Below, piece after piece: positions 8,224 to 18,887 of a DNA stretch of 64,000 nucleotides; positions within the stretch are counted from its first letter, which is position 1, and every line of letters begins with the position of its first letter. The DNA is from DATAAP01 sp041690495 (lineage in GTDB: Bacteria > Pseudomonadota > Alphaproteobacteria > CACIAM-22H2). The notes under the pieces are model-generated. The model did not search any database. It was not told where the DNA came from and was given only the letters and a program-made list of their open reading frames with translations. The stretch covers positions 62,001 to 126,000 of the forward strand of contig JAWLHE010000009.1 of the NCBI GenBank assembly GCA_041690495.1. Direction: 5' to 3'. The position numbers and the translations under genes were made by a program.

Positions 8224-8655
8224 ATGGAGAAACCGGTCACCTATCGCGGCACGGTCTATCCGTGGCAATGCGACCATGTCGGACACATGAACGTCATGTG
8301 GTATGTCGGCAAATTCGACGAGGGCACGTGGAACTTCCTTGCCTTGCTGGGCTACAGCGGCGCGCGCATGCGGGCCGAGGAGACGGGCTGGGCGGCCGTA
8401 CAGCAGAACATCAGCTACAAGCGCGAGCTGATGCCCGGCGACACGGTCGTCGTACGGACCGAGCTGCGCGAGGTGCGAGACAAGCTCATCCGCTTCGTCC
8501 ACGAGATGCAGCACGGCGACAGCGGCGACGTCGCGGCGATCTGCGAGCTGACCGCGGTCCACATGGACCGCAAGGCACGCCGTTCGGCGCCGCTCCCACC
8601 CGATGTGATCGCCAGGGCGCAAGCGATGCTGGCGCCTGCCGGACAGGCGTCATAG
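8224..8655 (+). CDS. Acyl-CoA thioesterase, 4HBT/YbgC-like hotdog
   Basis: 143 residues with the 4-hydroxybenzoyl-CoA thioesterase-type active-site segment WQCDHVGHMNVMWY; Asp17 is the expected catalytic residue. It should hydrolyse acyl-CoA thioesters in the cytosol. Substrate is unknown; position at the head of the acyl-CoA catabolism block behind the candidate LiuR operator suggests short or branched acyl-CoAs. The gene starts 13 bases ahead of a second hotdog protein's ORF region (gap 8656-8668), so the two are probably one transcript. Confidence 0.87.
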   Translation: MEKPVTYRGTVYPWQCDHVGHMNVMWYVGKFDEGTWNFLALLGYSGARMRAEETGWAAVQQNISYKRELMPGDTVVVRTELREVRDKLIRFVHEMQHGDSGDVAAICELTAVHMDRKARRSAPLPPDVIARAQAMLAPAGQAS

Positions 8656-8668
8656 GGTTGCCGCCAAC

Positions 8669-9127
8669 ATGACCGGATTCATCCCGAAGAACCCGGATTT
8701 CGAGGCGCGGGTACGCGACAGCTTTGCGCGCCAGGGGGCCATGGCGCTGATCGGCGCCGAGCTGGCGCATGTTTCGCCGGGCGCCGTCGACATCGCCGTG
8801 AACTTCAGACCGGAGCTGAGCCAGCAGCACGGCTTCTTCCATGGCGGCATCGTCGGGACCGCGGCGGATTCGGCCGGCGGCTATGCCGCGTTCTCGCTGA
8901 TGCCGGCGGATTCGTCGGTGCTGACGGTCGAGTACAAGATGAACCTGGTCGCACCGGCCGACGGCGCGCGGCTCGTCGCGAAGGGCAGGGTGATCAAACC
9001 CGGCCGCACGCTGACCGTCTGCCATGTCGACGTGTTCGTTGTTCGCGACGGGATCGAGCATCGCTGCGCCGTGCTGCTGCAGACTCTGATGTCGATGGTG
9101 GGGCGGAATGATGGGCCGAAGGGGTAG
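8669..9127 (+). CDS. PaaI-family hotdog thioesterase
   Basis: 152 residues, single hotdog domain. The active-site region QQHGFFHGGIVGTAADSAGGYAA carries the HGG turn and the following Asp/Ser helix of the PaaI/COG2050 group. Predicted acyl-CoA thioesterase acting on short or aromatic acyl-CoAs. It follows another thioesterase of a different hotdog subfamily, so they probably differ in substrate rather than being duplicates. Confidence 0.87.
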   Translation: MTGFIPKNPDFEARVRDSFARQGAMALIGAELAHVSPGAVDIAVNFRPELSQQHGFFHGGIVGTAADSAGGYAAFSLMPADSSVLTVEYKMNLVAPADGARLVAKGRVIKPGRTLTVCHVDVFVVRDGIEHRCAVLLQTLMSMVGRNDGPKG

Positions 9128-9151
9128 GAGGCACGGCGTCCAGGGTTCATT

Positions 9152-9185
9152 TACTGTCTCCCGCGGGTCAAGCCCGCGGGCCCAT
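9152..9185. repeat. Palindromic repeat element, short copy
   Basis: ACTGTCTC then CCCGCGGG (9160-9167), TCAAG, CCCGCGGG (9173-9180). It is a short version of the inverted-repeat family also found at 12434-12543, 14497-14612 and 58796-58885. Confidence 0.75.
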
Positions 9186-9338
9186 AATGGTCCGGGCCGG
9201 ATGGCTTGATGACGGCGGAGCGATCGGAGCCGGGCCCTCGGGTCAGGTCCGAGGGCGACAATATTGTGTTGGGAAAGGGGCGCCCTTCGCATTTGGCGGC
9301 GGCCGCCTTACAGTGATCCGCCAGGACAGGGAGCAGGA

Positions 9339-10511
9339 ATGTCCGCCAATCAACTTCCCGCGTTCGATTTCGACCTCGGCGAGCAGGCCGAGATGCTGCG
9401 CGATTCCGTGCGCAGCTTCGCGGACGACGAGATCGCCCCGCGCGCCGCCGATATCGACCGCGACAACGAGTTCCCGATGGATCTGTGGCGCAAGATGGGC
9501 GCGCTCGGCATCCTCGGCATCACCGTCGAGGAGGAGTACGGCGGTGCCGCGATGGGCTATCTCGAGCATTGTGTCGCGATGGAGGAGGTCAGCCGCGCCT
9601 CGGCCTCGGTCGGGCTGTCCTACGGCGCGCATTCCAATCTGTGCGTCAACCAGATCCGCCGCAACGGCAGCGACGCGCAGAAGCGCAAGTACCTGCCGAA
9701 GCTGATCTCGGGCGAGCATGTCGGAGCGCTGGCGATGTCGGAGCCGGGCGCGGGCTCGGACGTGGTCGGCATGAAGCTGCGCGCCGAGAAGAAGGGCGAC
9801 CGCTACGTCCTCAACGGCAACAAGATGTGGATCACCAACGGCCCCGACGCCGACGTGCTGGTCGTCTATGCCAAGACCGACCCGAATGCCGGCCCGCGCG
9901 GCATCACCGCCTTCCTGATCGAGAAGGGCTTCAGGGGATTCTCGACGGCGCAGAAGCTCGACAAGCTCGGCATGCGCGGCTCCAACACCTGCGAGCTGGT
10001 GTTCCAGGACTGCGAGGTGCCGGCGGAGAACGTGCTGGGCCAGGTCGGCAAGGGCGTCAACGTGCTGATGAGCGGCCTCGACTACGAGCGCGCCGTGCTC
10101 GCGGCCGGGCCCTGCGGCATCATGCAGGCCTGCCTCGACGTGGTCGTGCCGTACGTACATGAACGCCGGCAGTTCGACCAGCCGATCGGCGCCTTCCAGC
10201 TCGTGCAGGGCAAGCTTGCCGACATGTACACGACGATGAACGCGTCGAAAGCCTATGTTTATGCCGTGGCGAGGGCGTGCGACCGCGGCAGGACGACGCG
10301 CAAGGACGCGGCCGGCGCCATCCTCTACGCCGCCGAGAAGGCGACCCAGGTGGCGCTCGACGCGATCCAGCTGCTCGGCGGCAACGGCTACATCAACGAC
10401 TATCCGACCGGCCGCCTTTTGCGCGACGCCAAGCTCTACGAGATCGGCGCCGGCACGTCGGAAATCCGCCGCTGGCTGATCGGCCGCGAACTGTTCGAGG
10501 AGACCGCGTGA
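9339..10511 (+). CDS. ivd: Isovaleryl-CoA dehydrogenase
   Basis: 390 residues, FAD-dependent acyl-CoA dehydrogenase fold throughout. The catalytic base is Glu250 in SGLDYERAVLAAGP, i.e. in the helix position characteristic of isovaleryl-CoA dehydrogenase, while the C-terminal position used by most acyl-CoA dehydrogenases reads EIGAGTSEIRR. Reaction: isovaleryl-CoA to 3-methylcrotonyl-CoA in leucine breakdown, electrons to ETF. Its product is the substrate of the carboxylase at 14.6-18.2 kb. ATG 9339 is preceded by GGGAGCAGGA; an upstream in-frame start would add 25 atypical residues. Confidence 0.94.
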   Translation: MSANQLPAFDFDLGEQAEMLRDSVRSFADDEIAPRAADIDRDNEFPMDLWRKMGALGILGITVEEEYGGAAMGYLEHCVAMEEVSRASASVGLSYGAHSNLCVNQIRRNGSDAQKRKYLPKLISGEHVGALAMSEPGAGSDVVGMKLRAEKKGDRYVLNGNKMWITNGPDADVLVVYAKTDPNAGPRGITAFLIEKGFRGFSTAQKLDKLGMRGSNTCELVFQDCEVPAENVLGQVGKGVNVLMSGLDYERAVLAAGPCGIMQACLDVVVPYVHERRQFDQPIGAFQLVQGKLADMYTTMNASKAYVYAVARACDRGRTTRKDAAGAILYAAEKATQVALDAIQLLGGNGYINDYPTGRLLRDAKLYEIGAGTSEIRRWLIGRELFEETA

Positions 10512-10711
10512 TGCGTCTGTTGCTTGCGATCTTCCTGCCGCCGGTCGTGTTCTTCACGATCGGCCGCCCGGTGGCCGGGATAATCAACCTGATCCTGATG
10601 CTGACCATCATCGGCTGGATCCCGGCGGCGCTGTGGGCGATCTACGCGCTGTCGCAGTGGAACACCGACAGGAAGATCGAGGAGGCGCGGCGCGGAGGGA
10701 CGCGGAGCTGA
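10511..10711 (+). CDS. YqaE/Pmp3-family small membrane protein
   Basis: 66 residues with two transmembrane helices (LLLAIFLPPVVFFTIGR and IINLILMLTIIGWIPAALWAIY) and a basic C-terminal tail, the layout of UPF0057/Pmp3 proteolipids, which affect membrane potential under stress in other organisms. The ATG overlaps the TGA of ivd (TGATG), indicating translational coupling, although no functional link to leucine catabolism is known. Confidence 0.85.
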   Translation: MRLLLAIFLPPVVFFTIGRPVAGIINLILMLTIIGWIPAALWAIYALSQWNTDRKIEEARRGGTRS

Positions 10712-10794
10712 TGCGCATGAGTGCGCGCACCACGCCTCCATGCGTCACCTGTGGCCACGCATGACTCAGGAAAGAAAGACGAGAAAGGAAACGA

Positions 10795-11196
10795 ATGCGC
10801 CGCCTGATTTCATCCGGTTCGTCCTTCGAGAAGGCCGTCGGCTACTCGCGTGCCGTCGTCGACGGTGACTGGATCTTCGTGTCGGGCACGACCGGGTTCG
10901 ATTACAAGACGATGACGATCGCCGACGATCCGGTCGCACAGACCCGGCAGGCGTTCAAGAACGTCGAGTCTGCGCTGGCCGAGGCAGGAGCGCCCATGTC
11001 CAGCATCGTGCGGGTTCATTACTACGTGCCGCGCGCGGAGGACTGGCCGACCATTGCGCCGGTGCTCGGCGAGGTGATGGGCAGAATCCGGCCCGCCGTG
11101 ACCGCGCTCGTCTGCGATCTGATCGATCCGCGCATGCGGATCGAGATCGAGGTAACGGCGCTGTGGCGCCAGGCGGCGTGGCAGAGTCCGTCCTGA
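10795..11196 (+). CDS. RidA/YjgF-family protein
   Basis: 133 residues with the RidA fold signatures FVSGTTGFDY, VRVHYYVPRAEDW and RIEIEVTALW; the Arg in MRIEIEVTA matches the substrate-binding Arg of active enamine/imine deaminases. It may remove reactive enamines or act on a pathway-specific ketone intermediate. A GAAAGGAAAC ribosome site precedes the ATG, and its stop overlaps the start of the next SDR gene (TGATG). Confidence 0.88.
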   Translation: MRRLISSGSSFEKAVGYSRAVVDGDWIFVSGTTGFDYKTMTIADDPVAQTRQAFKNVESALAEAGAPMSSIVRVHYYVPRAEDWPTIAPVLGEVMGRIRPAVTALVCDLIDPRMRIEIEVTALWRQAAWQSPS

Positions 11197-11879
11197 TGCC
11201 GACGGTCCTGATCACCGGCGCGGGACGCGGGATCGGCCTGGAGTTCGCGAAGCAGTACGCGGCCGAGGGCTGGACGGTGATCGCGACACTGCGCGACCCC
11301 GCCAGGGGCGCCGCGCTCGCGGCGCTCGGCAGGCCCGTCGAGGTCCACATGCTCGATGTCATGGACCGCGCGGGAATGGAGCGACTGGCGGGTGAGCTGC
11401 GCGGCCGGGCCATCGACATCCTGATCTGCAATGCGGGCGTCTACGGCGACAAGGCGAAGCAGGAGTTCGGCCGCGTCGACTGGCAGGAATGGGCGCGGGT
11501 GCTGCAGACCAACCTGATGGCGCCGCTGGCGATGGCGGAGTGTTTCGTCGAGCATGTTGCGGCGAGCGAGCGCAAGCTGATCGTCATGATGACCAGCCAG
11601 ATGGCCTCGACCGAGGAGGGCAATGGCGGCGCCTATATCTACCGTTCGAGCAAGGCCGCGCTGAACAACGTCGCGAAGAACCTGTCCGAGGAGCTGAGCG
11701 CGCGCGGCATCATCGTGCTCGCCATGGATCCCGGCTGGGTCAAGACCGACATGGGCGGGTCCAGCGCGCCGCTGACGCCGGAGTTCTCGGTGCGCAACAT
11801 GCGCCGGATCTTCGCCAAGGCCGGGCGGCGGCAGACCGGCCACTATCTCAAATACGACGGGACCTCGCATCCATGGTGA
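11196..11879 (+). CDS. Short-chain dehydrogenase/reductase
   Basis: 227 residues. The cofactor motif TGAGRGIGLEF is near the N-terminus, CNAGVYGD follows strand 4 and the catalytic pair is in YRSSKAALNNVAK. Belongs to the C-factor/sniffer-like SDRs that act singly on carbonyl compounds; substrate unknown. Start ATG 11196 overlaps the stop of the RidA-like gene and gives MPTVLITGAG, the usual short N-terminus. Confidence 0.88.
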   Translation: MPTVLITGAGRGIGLEFAKQYAAEGWTVIATLRDPARGAALAALGRPVEVHMLDVMDRAGMERLAGELRGRAIDILICNAGVYGDKAKQEFGRVDWQEWARVLQTNLMAPLAMAECFVEHVAASERKLIVMMTSQMASTEEGNGGAYIYRSSKAALNNVAKNLSEELSARGIIVLAMDPGWVKTDMGGSSAPLTPEFSVRNMRRIFAKAGRRQTGHYLKYDGTSHPW

Positions 11880-11892
11880 AGGGGGGGACGGG

Positions 11893-12402
11893 ATGACGGA
11901 AGCCAGATGGCATATCGCCCAGCTCAATGTCGGCCGCGCCGCGGCGCCGCTCGACAGCCCGCAGCTGGCGGACTTCATGAATGCGCTGGACGAGATCAAT
12001 GCGCTCGGCGAGAAATCGCCCGGCTTCGTCTGGCGCCTGAAAAGCGACAGCGGCAACGCGACCGACATCAAGCTAAGCGACGACCCGCTGTTCATCGTCA
12101 ATCTGACCGTCTGGGAGAACGTCGAGACGCTGTTCGACTTCGTTTACCGGACGGCTCACGCCAGATTCATGACGCGCCGTCGCGAATGGTTCGAAAAGCC
12201 GGCCGAGGCCTACCAGGTGCTGTGGTGGATTCCGGCCGGCACGATTCCGGCGACCACCGAAGCGCTGGCGCGTCTCGATCATCTTCGCAAGCATGGGCCG
12301 ACGCCGCATGCGTTCACGTTCAAGCAGCGCTATCCTGCGCCGGGACAGCCGGGCGAGGCCGAGGATATGAAGCCCGAGCCGTATTGCGTGGGGTGGTCGT
12401 GA
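11893..12402 (+). CDS. DUF3291 domain protein
   Basis: 169 residues matching the DUF3291 pattern: WHIAQLNVGR at the N-terminus, GFVWRL, the central NLTVWENVETLFDFVYRTAH and a paired-Trp segment (AYQVLWWIPAGTIP). These are alpha/beta-barrel monooxygenase-like proteins of unknown activity. It lies 13 bases after the SDR gene and is likely the last gene of the RidA-SDR unit, ahead of a repeat element. Confidence 0.85.
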   Translation: MTEARWHIAQLNVGRAAAPLDSPQLADFMNALDEINALGEKSPGFVWRLKSDSGNATDIKLSDDPLFIVNLTVWENVETLFDFVYRTAHARFMTRRREWFEKPAEAYQVLWWIPAGTIPATTEALARLDHLRKHGPTPHAFTFKQRYPAPGQPGEAEDMKPEPYCVGWS

Positions 12403-12433
12403 TCGCCGCGAGGCCGACATGCCCGTAAAGTTC

Positions 12434-12543
12434 ACTGTCATGCCCGGGCTTGACCCGGGCATCCGTGCGGTCACGCCGCAAGAGACGGTTTCTGCCGGCG
12501 AGATTGTTGTTGGCCCGCGGGTCATGCCTGCGGGAGACAGTCA
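12434..12543. repeat. Inverted-repeat element, long copy
   Basis: Begins ACTGTC then ATGCCCGGG (12440-12448), CTTGA, CCCGGGCAT (12454-12462), and ends with CCCGCGGGTCATGCCTGCGGG followed by AGACAGT. Outer ends ACTGTC and GACAGT are mutually inverted. Lies just before an acyl-CoA dehydrogenase gene. Confidence 0.8.
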
Positions 12544-12566
12544 GGCGTAAGGCGTAGGGCGGGCCC

Positions 12567-13703
12567 ATGCACCTCACTGAATCCCAGATCCTGATCCGCG
12601 ACACGGCGCGGCAGTTCGCGCGCGAGAAGCTGGCGCCGTTCGCGGCGGAGCGGGACCGCACCGCGACGTTTCCGCGCGAGGCGATCGCGGCGATGGGCGC
12701 CCTCGGTTTCATGGGCATGCTGGTGCCGGAGGAATGGGGCGGGGCGGGCGCCGACAACATCGCCTACGCGCTCGCCGTCGAGGAGGTGGCGGCGGGCGAC
12801 GGGTCGTGCTCGACCATCATGAGCGTGCACAACTCGGTCGTCTGCATGCCGGTGCTGAAATTCGGCACGTCGGAGCAGAAGGAGCGGTTCCTGAAGCCGC
12901 TGGCCGGCGGCAGGATGCTCGGTGCGTTCTGCCTGACCGAACCGCAGGCCGGCTCCGATGCTTCGGCGCTGAAGACCCGGGCGCGGCGCGACGGCAACCA
13001 TTGGGTTCTGAGCGGGACGAAGCAGTTCATCTCGTCCGGCGCGAACGCCGATCTTGCCATCGTCTTCGCCGTGACCGATCCCGACAGGGGCAAGAAGGGC
13101 ATTACCGCGTTCATCGTTCCGACGAAGACCGAAGGGTGGACGGTGGCGCGGGTGGAGCACAAGCTTGGCCAGAAGGCGTCGGACACCTGCCAGATCGTCT
13201 TCGAGGAAATGCGGCTGACACCCGACCTGATGCTGGGCGAGGAGGGCGAGGGCTACAAGATCGCGCTGGCCAATCTCGAGGGCGGGCGCATCGGCATCGC
13301 GGCGCAGGCGGTCGGCATGGCGCGCGCGGCCTACGAGGCGGCGCTCGCGTATGCAAAGGAGCGCGAGAGCTTCGGCCGGAAGATCATCGAGCATCAGGCC
13401 GTCGCCTTCCGCCTCGCCGACATGGCGACGCAGATCGAGGCGGCGCGCCACCTCGTGCTCAACGCGGCGCGGCTGCGCGACGAGGGCAAGCCGTGCCTGA
13501 CCGAGGCGGCGATGGCCAAGCTGTTCGCCTCCGAGATGGCCGAGAAGGTCTGTTCCGATGCGATCCAGACGCACGGCGGCTACGGCTATCTCAACGATTT
13601 CCCGGTCGAGCGCATCTACCGCGACGTCCGGGTCTGCCAGATCTACGAAGGGACCAGCGACATCCAGCGCCTGGTCATCAGCCGCGCACTCGCGCAGGGG
13701 TGA
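12567..13703 (+). CDS. Acyl-CoA dehydrogenase
   Basis: 378 residues with the FAD-binding CLTEPQAGSDASAL segment and a catalytic base at Glu361 in IYEGTSDIQR, the usual position for short- and medium-chain acyl-CoA dehydrogenases, unlike the isovaleryl enzyme upstream. Probably acts on short straight or 2-methyl-branched acyl-CoA, passing electrons to ETF. Location between ivd and the carboxylase genes fits branched-chain amino acid breakdown, but the substrate cannot be read from sequence. Confidence 0.9.
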   Translation: MHLTESQILIRDTARQFAREKLAPFAAERDRTATFPREAIAAMGALGFMGMLVPEEWGGAGADNIAYALAVEEVAAGDGSCSTIMSVHNSVVCMPVLKFGTSEQKERFLKPLAGGRMLGAFCLTEPQAGSDASALKTRARRDGNHWVLSGTKQFISSGANADLAIVFAVTDPDRGKKGITAFIVPTKTEGWTVARVEHKLGQKASDTCQIVFEEMRLTPDLMLGEEGEGYKIALANLEGGRIGIAAQAVGMARAAYEAALAYAKERESFGRKIIEHQAVAFRLADMATQIEAARHLVLNAARLRDEGKPCLTEAAMAKLFASEMAEKVCSDAIQTHGGYGYLNDFPVERIYRDVRVCQIYEGTSDIQRLVISRALAQG

Positions 13704-13848
13704 TTTGGAAAGACTTGCAAGTGCCGAACCAGCGCCTGTCGCCCTTCCACGCCTCCGGCGTGGAGACGCCGATCAATGTCGCCTTCTCTCACCGGGAGAA
13801 GGTGCCGGCGCGGCGCGCGGGTGAGGAGCTATCGAGGAGGAAGACCAA

Positions 13849-14451
13849 GTGCCGCAACCGATAGAATTCTATTTCGACTTTTCCAGCCCCTACGGCTACA
13901 TCGCTTCGACGCAGATCGACCCGCTCGCCGCGAAATACGGCCGCACGGTGACGTGGAAGCCGTTCCTGCTCGGCGCCGTATTCAAGATCACCGGTGCGAA
14001 GCCGCTGCTCGACCTGCCGATGAAGAGCGAGTATTTCGCGCACGACTTCGCGCGGTCTGCCCGCTTCTTCGGCGTGCCGTTCAAGCTGCCGGCGGCATTC
14101 CCGTTCGCGCCGATCGCCGCGAGCCGCGCCTTCTACTGGCTGAGCGACCGCGACCCTGAGCTCGCGGTGCGGCTCGCCAAGGTGCTCTACCATGCGGCGA
14201 TGGGCATCGGTCGCGACATCACTTCTGCCGATGCCGTCGCCGAGCTCGCGGCACCGCTCGGCATCAAGGCGGACGAGCTGAAGGCGGCGGTCAACGATCC
14301 GGCAGTGAAGGACCGGCTGCGCGCCGAGGTGGACGGCGCCATCGCCCGGAAGGTTTTCGGCTCGCCCTTCATCATCGTCGACGGCGAGGCGTTCTGGGGC
14401 TCCGACCGGCTGCCGCAGATCGAGCGCTGGCTGCAGACCGGCGGGTGGTGA
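13849..14451 (+). CDS. 2-hydroxychromene-2-carboxylate isomerase-like (DsbA/kappa-GST family)
   Basis: 200 residues. FYFDFSSPYGYIASTQ at the N-terminus has the thioredoxin-fold active-site region with Ser in place of Cys, as in HCCA isomerases and kappa-class glutathione transferases; GSPFIIVDGEAFWGSDRL near the end carries the cis-Pro turn. Likely a glutathione-dependent isomerase; the substrate is unknown here. GTG start with a GAGGAGG ribosome site. A second family member is encoded at 26178-26774. Confidence 0.87.
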   Translation: MPQPIEFYFDFSSPYGYIASTQIDPLAAKYGRTVTWKPFLLGAVFKITGAKPLLDLPMKSEYFAHDFARSARFFGVPFKLPAAFPFAPIAASRAFYWLSDRDPELAVRLAKVLYHAAMGIGRDITSADAVAELAAPLGIKADELKAAVNDPAVKDRLRAEVDGAIARKVFGSPFIIVDGEAFWGSDRLPQIERWLQTGGW

Positions 14452-14496
14452 TCACGATGCGGTTCGGGTTCGCATGTGCGCCGTCATCTCCCATCG

Positions 14497-14612
14497 CGTC
14501 ACCCGCGGACTCGATCCGCGGGTCCATGATTCCGGCTGAACGATATCGCGTTCAAGGCGTGCGTACGCGTGACGGCGGAATGGATGCCCGGGTCAAGCCC
14601 GGGCATGACGCA
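14497..14612. repeat. Inverted-repeat element, long copy
   Basis: Two hairpins: ACCCGCGGA (14501-14509) with TCCGCGGGT (14515-14523), and ATGCCCGGG (14584-14592) with CCCGGGCAT (14598-14606). Same family as the copies at 12434 and 58796. It fills most of the gap before mccB. Confidence 0.78.
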
Positions 14613-14626
14613 AAGGGAGAGAAACG

Positions 14627-16234
14627 GTGAGCGTGCTTCGCACCACCGCCGATACGCGCAGCGAGGCGTTCCGCGACAACGACGCGGCGATGCGCGCCGC
14701 CGTCGCCGACCTGCGTACCAAGGTCGCCCGCATCAAGCAGGGCGGCGGCGAGAGCGCTCGCGACAAGCATGTCAGGCGCGGCAAGCTGCTGCCGCGCGAC
14801 CGCATCCGCGTGCTGCTCGACGTCGGCTCGCCGTTCCTCGAGCTGTCGCAGTTCGCCGCGTACGACATGTACGGCGGCGACATTCCGGCCGCCGGAATCA
14901 TCACCGGCATTGGCCGGATCGCCGGGCGCGAATGCGTCATCGTGTGCAACGACGCGACGGTCAAGGGCGGGACGTATTTCCCGATGACCGTCAAGAAGCA
15001 CATCCGCGCCCAGGAGATCGCGCGCGAGAACAACCTGCCGTGCATCTATCTCGTCGATTCCGGCGGCGCCAATCTTCCCAACCAGGACGAGGTCTTTCCC
15101 GACCGCGAGCATTTCGGCCGCATCTTCTACAACCAGGCGACCATGTCCGGCGCCGGCATTCCGCAGATCGCGGTGGTGATGGGCTCTTGCACCGCCGGCG
15201 GCGCCTACATGCCGGCGATGTCTGACGAGAGCATCATCGTGAAGAACCAGGGCACGATCTTCCTCGGCGGCCCGCCGCTGGTGAAGGCGGCGATCGGCGA
15301 AGTGGTGACGGCCGAGGAGCTGGGCGGCGCCGACGTGCATTCGCGGACATCGGGCGTCACCGACCACTACGCCAACGACGACACTCATGCGCTCGCCATC
15401 GCCCGGCGCATCGTCGGCAACCTAAACCGCGTCAAGAGCCCCGGCGTGGTGGTGCGGCCGCCGGCGGAACCGCTCTACGACCCGCAGGAGATCTACGGCA
15501 TCGTGCCGCAGGACCTGCGCAAGCCCTACGACGTGCGCGAGGTGATCGCGCGCATCGTCGACGGCAGCGAGCTCGACGAGTTCAAGCATCTCTACGGCAC
15601 CACGGTGGTCACCGGCTTCGCCCATATCTGGGGCTATCCGGTCGGCATCATCGCCAACAACGGCATCCTGTTCTCGGAATCGTCGCTCAAGGCGGCGCAT
15701 TTCATCGAGCTGTGCTGCCAGCGCGGCATTCCGCTGATCTTCCTGCAGAACATCGCCGGCTTCATGGTCGGCAAGAAGTACGAGGCCGGCGGCATCGCAA
15801 GGGACGGCGCCAAGATGGTGACGGCGGTGGCCTGCGCCAACGTGCCGAAATTCACGGTGATCATCGGCGGCAGCTTCGGCGCCGGCAATTACGGCATGTG
15901 CGGCCGCGCCTACGGCCCGCGCTTTCTGTGGATGTGGCCGAACGCGCGGCTGTCAGTGATGGGCGGCGAGCAGGCGGCGAGCGTGCTGGCGACGATCCGC
16001 CGCGACAATCTCGAGGCGCAGGGCAAGAGCTGGCCGAAGGAGGAGGAGGAGAAGTTCAAGCAGCCGCTGCGCGACCAGTTCGAGCACCAGGGCCACCCGT
16101 ATTACTGCTCGGCGCGCCTGTGGGACGACGGGATCATCGATCCCGCCGAGACGCGCATGGTGCTCGGCCTCGGCCTCTCCGCCGCCCTCAACGCACCGAT
16201 CGAGAAGACGCGCTTCGGCGTGTTCCGGATGTGA
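14627..16234 (+). CDS. mccB: Methylcrotonyl-CoA carboxylase beta (carboxyltransferase) subunit
   Basis: 535 residues, the usual length. Typical segments: YDMYGGDIPAAGIITGIGRI, DSGGANLPNQDEVFPD and FGRIFYNQATMSGAGIPQIAVVMG, and the C-terminal AGGIARDGAKMVTAV and GSFGAGNYGMCGRAYGPRF, which distinguish 3-methylcrotonyl- (and geranyl-) CoA carboxylases from propionyl-CoA carboxylase. Transfers carboxyl from biotin to 3-methylcrotonyl-CoA in leucine degradation. GTG start. Followed two bases later by mccA. Confidence 0.94.
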   Translation: MSVLRTTADTRSEAFRDNDAAMRAAVADLRTKVARIKQGGGESARDKHVRRGKLLPRDRIRVLLDVGSPFLELSQFAAYDMYGGDIPAAGIITGIGRIAGRECVIVCNDATVKGGTYFPMTVKKHIRAQEIARENNLPCIYLVDSGGANLPNQDEVFPDREHFGRIFYNQATMSGAGIPQIAVVMGSCTAGGAYMPAMSDESIIVKNQGTIFLGGPPLVKAAIGEVVTAEELGGADVHSRTSGVTDHYANDDTHALAIARRIVGNLNRVKSPGVVVRPPAEPLYDPQEIYGIVPQDLRKPYDVREVIARIVDGSELDEFKHLYGTTVVTGFAHIWGYPVGIIANNGILFSESSLKAAHFIELCCQRGIPLIFLQNIAGFMVGKKYEAGGIARDGAKMVTAVACANVPKFTVIIGGSFGAGNYGMCGRAYGPRFLWMWPNARLSVMGGEQAASVLATIRRDNLEAQGKSWPKEEEEKFKQPLRDQFEHQGHPYYCSARLWDDGIIDPAETRMVLGLGLSAALNAPIEKTRFGVFRM

Positions 16235-16236
16235 CG

Positions 16237-18243
<2,007 letters not shown>

Positions 18244-18315
18244 GCATTAACGTCCTCTTTACCGCCAGGCTTCATGGTGGCCGTCCGCCGCACAAGCTGC
18301 GGTGGGCTACAAACC

Positions 18316-18885
18316 ATGAGCTACAACTTCTCGAAATTGCGGGTGCTGGTGGTCGACGATTCAGCGCCGATGCGCGCCATCGTCAGGACCATTCTCGCCG
18401 GCATCGGCATCGAGCATATCGTCGAGGCGAGCGACGGCGCCGCCGCGTTCCAGCGGCTGATGACCGCCCCGATCGACCTGGCGGTGGTCGACTGGATCAT
18501 GCCGGGGCAGGACGGTCTGAGCTTCGTCAAACGGGTACGCACCGGCAACGACAGTCCGAACCCCTTTCTGCCGATCATCATGGTCACGGCGCGCACCGAG
18601 CGTGCGCGCATCCTCGAGGCGCGCGATGCCGGTGCCACCGAGTTCCTCGCCAAGCCCATCACGCCGGCCGGGCTGATCTCGCGCCTCGTCGAGATCGTCG
18701 AGCGGCCGCGGCCGTTCGTGGACACCCCGGCCTATTTCGGCCCGTGCCGGCGCCGCCGCAAGCTCGACGACTGGAGCGGCGTCGAGCGGCGCGGCGGGGC
18801 CGCTGGCCCCGCATCGGACGCGCCGGCGCGCCCCGCCGGCGAGCGGGTCCATGTCGGGCCGGGCGCCTTCGGCGGGAGGAGCTGA
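18316..18885 (+). CDS. CheY-like response regulator
   Basis: 189 residues. A receiver domain fills about residues 8-128: Asp14/Asp15 acidic pair, phospho-acceptor Asp59 (AVVDWIMPGQDG), Thr in MVTART and Lys in FLAKPIT. The remaining ~55 residues are Arg-, Pro- and Ala-rich with no output domain, apart from PAYFGPCRRRR and WSGVERR, a segment seen in related alphaproteobacterial regulators. No kinase is adjacent; the Hpt protein starts two bases downstream and is the likely partner. Confidence 0.9.
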   Translation: MSYNFSKLRVLVVDDSAPMRAIVRTILAGIGIEHIVEASDGAAAFQRLMTAPIDLAVVDWIMPGQDGLSFVKRVRTGNDSPNPFLPIIMVTARTERARILEARDAGATEFLAKPITPAGLISRLVEIVERPRPFVDTPAYFGPCRRRRKLDDWSGVERRGGAAGPASDAPARPAGERVHVGPGAFGGRS

Positions 18886-18887
18886 CC